A DNA stretch of 64,000 nucleotides, taken from contig NZ_BOMG01000051.1 of assembly GCF_016862075.1 (NCBI RefSeq), positions 1 to 64,000 of the forward strand, read 5' to 3'. Under the pieces are notes generated by a model. That model did not search any database and had not been told where the DNA came from. It worked only from the letters and a program-made list of their open reading frames with translations. This stretch comes from Actinoplanes couchii (lineage in GTDB: Bacteria > Actinomycetota > Actinomycetes > Mycobacteriales > Micromonosporaceae). The translations under genes and the position numbers were made by a program. Shown piece after piece: positions 61,404 through 64,000 of the stretch (its first letter is position 1; every line of letters starts with the position of its first letter).

Positions 61404-62452
61404 CCCGGCTGACCCGCCCCGACCTGGACGCGCTGCCCGACTACGTGCCCGGTCGCACCGTCGCCGGGGCCGTCAAACTCGCCAGCAACGAGGTGCCGTA
61501 CGGGCCGTTGCCCGGCGTCGTCGAGGCGTCCGCCGAGGCGCTGCGGACCTCGCACCGGTACCCGGACATGGGCGTGACCGCGCTGCGCGACCGGATCGGC
61601 GCCTGGCTGGGCGTCGATGCGGCCCGGGTGGTGACCGGCTGCGGGTCGGTGGCGCTCGCCGAGATCCTGGTCAAGGCCACCTGCCTGCCCGGCGACGAGG
61701 TGATCTACTCGTGGCGGTCGTTCGAGGCGTACCCGATCATCGCCGCCGGGGTGGGCGCCACCAGCGTCCGGATCCCGAACACCGCGGCGCACGGGCACGA
61801 CCTGACCGCCATCGCCGAGGCGATCACCGACCGGACCCGGCTGATCTTCGTCTGCAACCCGAACAACCCGACCGGCACCTACCTGCGCAAGGCCGAGCTC
61901 GACCGGTTCCTCGCCGGCGTGCCGTCGGACGTGCTGGTGGTGCTGGACGAGGCGTACAAGGAGTTCGTCACCGACGCCGACGTGCCGGACGGCGTCGAGG
62001 TCTACGGCGACCGGGCCAACGTGGTCGTGCTGCGCACCATGAGCAAGGCGTGGGGGCTCGCCGGGCTGCGGATGGGTTACCTGGTCGCCCCGCCGGAGGT
62101 GGCCGCCGCCCTGCGCAAGGTGGTCACCCCGTTCTCCACCAACCTGGTCGCGCAGGCCGCGGCGCTTGCCGCCCTGGACGCCGAGGACGAGGTGCGGCGG
62201 CGCTGCGCCCTGGTCGTCGACGAGCGCGACCGGGTCACCGCCGAGCTGCGCAAACTCGACCTCGAGGTGCCGGACAGCCAGGCCAACTTCGTGTGGCTGC
62301 CGCTCGGTGAGCGGACCTCGGCGTTCGCGGCGGCCTGCGAGGAGGGGGGCGTCATCGTGCGGGCCTTCCACCCGGAGGGTGTCCGCGTCACCATCGGCAC
62401 CCCGGCGGAGAACGACCTGTTCCTCGCCGCGGCCGCCGCGTTCCGGTCCTAG
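61400..62452 (+). CDS. Histidinol-phosphate-type aminotransferase
   Basis: 350 residues from ATG 61400, overlapping the RDD stop by 4 bp. The fold type I PLP motif is present: catalytic Lys in RTMSKAWGLAGLRMGY, with CNPNNPTGTYLRKAEL, VVLDEAYKEF and LASNEVPYGP. It resembles HisC2/Pat aromatic aminotransferases as well as HisC. It is not beside his biosynthesis genes, so aromatic or Phe transamination is as likely as histidine synthesis. Confidence 0.9.
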   Translation: MTRLTRPDLDALPDYVPGRTVAGAVKLASNEVPYGPLPGVVEASAEALRTSHRYPDMGVTALRDRIGAWLGVDAARVVTGCGSVALAEILVKATCLPGDEVIYSWRSFEAYPIIAAGVGATSVRIPNTAAHGHDLTAIAEAITDRTRLIFVCNPNNPTGTYLRKAELDRFLAGVPSDVLVVLDEAYKEFVTDADVPDGVEVYGDRANVVVLRTMSKAWGLAGLRMGYLVAPPEVAAALRKVVTPFSTNLVAQAAALAALDAEDEVRRRCALVVDERDRVTAELRKLDLEVPDSQANFVWLPLGERTSAFAAACEEGGVIVRAFHPEGVRVTIGTPAENDLFLAAAAAFRS

Positions 62453-62472
62453 CTCCTCCGTCGCTCAACCCT

Positions 62473-62556
62473 TGGCCGCGGCCTCCATCCGCTCGTGGTC
62501 CTCGGGGCGATCCGGTCAGGACCTGGCCGCGGCCTCCATCCGCTCGTGGTCCTCGG
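62473..62556. repeat. Duplicated 3' end of the MFS exporter gene
   Basis: A 33-bp sequence TGGCCGCGGCCTCCATCCGC and on is at 62473-62505 and again at 62524-62556 (51-bp period), with similarity continuing past it. The inner copy encodes the MFS C-terminus (HERMEAAA). The outer copy lies beyond the stop codon (62516) and itself ends in a TGA. Confidence 0.9.
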
Positions 62557-63730
62557 CGGTGATCCGGTTCGGGAAGACGCCCCGCCAGATCACCGCCAGC
62601 AGGCATCCGGCCAGCACCAGGCCCGCACCGAGCAGCGGCAACGAGCCCAGCTGCCCGGCGCCGACCAGCCGCTCCCCGGCGAACGACCCGCTGCCGATGC
62701 CGATCTGGAACGCCACCACGTAGACGGCCGACGCCGCGTCCCGGGCGGTCGGCGCCACCCGCATCGGCGCCGACCCGAGGAAGACCGGGAGCGCGTTGAA
62801 CGCCCCGCCCCAGACCAGCACCACGGCGATCGTGGCGGCCGGCCCCAGCACCGGCGCGAGCAGCACCATCGACAGCGCGGCCAGCGCGGACAACCCGATC
62901 ACGAACGGTCCCGGCCGGCGGTCCACGAACCGGCCCACCACGTAGTTGGCGGCCAGACCGACCGCGCCGTACCCGAGCAGCAACGCACTGAGCGCCGCCC
63001 CGTCCAGGCCGGCGTCCCGGCGTACCAGAGGGGCGATGTAGGTGTAGGTCGTGAAGTGACCCACCACCAGCACCACCGTGATCACGCACAGCCCGGCGAC
63101 CTTGCCGTTGCGCAGGATCGTGACCGCGCTCCGCAGCTGCCTGCCGAGTGACGCCTCCCGGTCGCGCGGCAGCGGCTGCATCGCCGGCAGCAGGGTGATC
63201 AGCGCGATCAGGCAGATCGCCCCGGCGACCGCCATCAGGCCGATCGACAGCCGCCAGCCCAGCCACTGCCCGAGCGCCGTGCCCAGCGGCACCCCGAGCA
63301 CGATGGCCAGCGAGTTGCCGATGAAGACCAGTGAGGTGGCCCGGCCGACCTGCCCCGGCGGCGCCAGGCGGGCGGTGATCGGCCCGATCACCGACCAGAA
63401 GACGCCGTGGGCGAGGGCGCAGACCAGCCGGGACAGCACCAGGACCAGGAAGGTGGGTGCGAGTGCGGCTGCCGCCTGGGCGACGACGAAGATCGCTACG
63501 GTGGCGGCGAGCAGCGTGTGCCGGGGCAGCCGCATGGTGAGAGCCGTGAGCGGGATGGTGCTGACCGCGGCGACCACGGCATAGCTGGTGAGCAGCAGCC
63601 CGACCTGCGCCTCGGTGACGCCGAGACCGGCGGAGATCTGCGGGAGGAGACCGACGGGCAGGGTCTCCGCGGTGACGTAGCAGAAGGTGGAGGTGCCGAG
63701 GACGACGAGCGCCGGGCGGTTGAGTCGCAC
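62516..63730 (-). CDS. MFS drug/sugar exporter (DHA1-like)
   Basis: GTG 63730 gives about 404 residues with twelve hydrophobic helices. DHA1-type motifs are ETLPVGLLPQISAGLGVTEAQVG and RLVCALAHGVFWSVIGPITAR. A TATTGT -10 at 63738-63743 ends 7 bp before GTG 63730, so the mRNA may be leaderless. An upstream long frame is non-coding. The divergent truncated ROK regulator may control it. Confidence 0.88.
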   Translation of the reverse strand: MRLNRPALVVLGTSTFCYVTAETLPVGLLPQISAGLGVTEAQVGLLLTSYAVVAAVSTIPLTALTMRLPRHTLLAATVAIFVVAQAAAALAPTFLVLVLSRLVCALAHGVFWSVIGPITARLAPPGQVGRATSLVFIGNSLAIVLGVPLGTALGQWLGWRLSIGLMAVAGAICLIALITLLPAMQPLPRDREASLGRQLRSAVTILRNGKVAGLCVITVVLVVGHFTTYTYIAPLVRRDAGLDGAALSALLLGYGAVGLAANYVVGRFVDRRPGPFVIGLSALAALSMVLLAPVLGPAATIAVVLVWGGAFNALPVFLGSAPMRVAPTARDAASAVYVVAFQIGIGSGSFAGERLVGAGQLGSLPLLGAGLVLAGCLLAVIWRGVFPNRITAEDHERMEAAARS

Positions 63731-63778
63731 ACCTCGCACAATAAGCTCTTGGGTAGAGCAAAAGAAGGGACCACGTCT

Positions 63779-64000
63779 GTGACGACGCGCTCCACCGAAC
63801 TCCTCCGGGCCGTCCACCGGCACCCCGGCATCACCCGAGCAGACGCCGCACGCCTGATCGGAATCGGAACCGGCGCCGCCACCGAACTGGTCACCAAACT
63901 CAGCCGCGCCGGCCTGCTCACCCAGGCGCCCGCCACACCGAGCGGCACCCGGGGCCGCCCGACCACGATCCTGCTGCCACATCCCGAGGGCCCGCTGGTC
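63779..64000 (+). CDS. ROK-family regulator, N-terminal part (cut by window end)
   Basis: The first 74 codons from GTG 63779 run to the window edge. The N-terminal helix-turn-helix (LRAVHRHPGITRADAARLIG and GAATELVTKLSRAGLL) is followed by SGTRGRP, as in ROK-type sugar regulators. A MarR-like regulator is an alternative. A GCTCT-N5-AGAGC dyad at about 63745-63759 in the shared promoter region is a candidate operator. Confidence 0.65.
   Translation, partial: MTTRSTELLRAVHRHPGITRADAARLIGIGTGAATELVTKLSRAGLLTQAPATPSGTRGRPTTILLPHPEGPLV

Overview
The window is about 70% GC, densely coded, and uses GTG starts often. It comes from a mycothiol-producing actinomycete: it carries mshD, a Cpa-type actinobacterial Cdc48, DUF3263, DUF4031, DUF4032 and SseC/DUF1416 genes. 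Gene content and style fit the Micromonosporaceae (Actinoplanes-like). That genus guess is inference from family knowledge, not from any search.

Region 1 (1-9.8 kb) joins phosphorus, nitrogen, thiol and sulfur genes. It holds pstSCAB behind a PHO box, mshD, glnR, a membrane protein, a DUF2993/LmeA-like protein, a tiny cysteine-rich leader peptide, a thiosulfate sulfurtransferase and sseC. From memory, gene order parallels the M. tuberculosis Rv0814c-Rv0820 block. Region 2 (9.9-17 kb) has an AI-2E family membrane protein, a GroES-like protein, a PrsW-type protease, a FUSC protein, an HD hydrolase, DUF4031 and glpD. Region 3 (17-25.5 kb) has a 1770-residue LPXTG surface protein with twelve Ig/cadherin-like repeats, a MerR regulator with a broken N-terminus, and groEL with two CIRCE operators.

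Region 4 (25.6-33.7 kb) has acetyltransferases, a small HExxH protein, thrC behind an S-box (SAM) riboswitch, and an ABC system whose ATPase is fused to a membrane-tethered alpha/beta hydrolase. Region 5 (33.8-41.6 kb) has the Cpa AAA+ ATPase, DUF3263, and an amino-sugar cluster (DeoR regulator diverging from SIS, ROK kinase and nagA), then a methyltransferase and a PAP2 phosphatase. Region 6 (41.6-50.7 kb) has a 167-bp palindromic MITE-like element, a secreted trypsin-like protease, DUF4032, a two-RCK channel-like protein, a low-complexity secreted protein, a beta-propeller protein, an MsiK-type shared sugar ATPase and tRNA-Thr(TGT). Region 7 (50.9-64 kb) has a second propeller, rlmB-cysS-fumC, a class I fumarase, a third propeller, an Lrp regulator, an RDD protein overlapping a HisC-like aminotransferase, an MFS exporter and a truncated ROK-type regulator at the edge.

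Most of the window is conserved chromosomal sequence. The most informative signals are regulatory or structural: the cysteine leader with a possible sequestered ribosome binding site, the SAM riboswitch on thrC, phased PHO boxes, tandem CIRCE, the palindromic element, and tandem duplications just past the stop codons of three genes. No phage, complete transposon, CRISPR array or biosynthetic gene cluster was seen.
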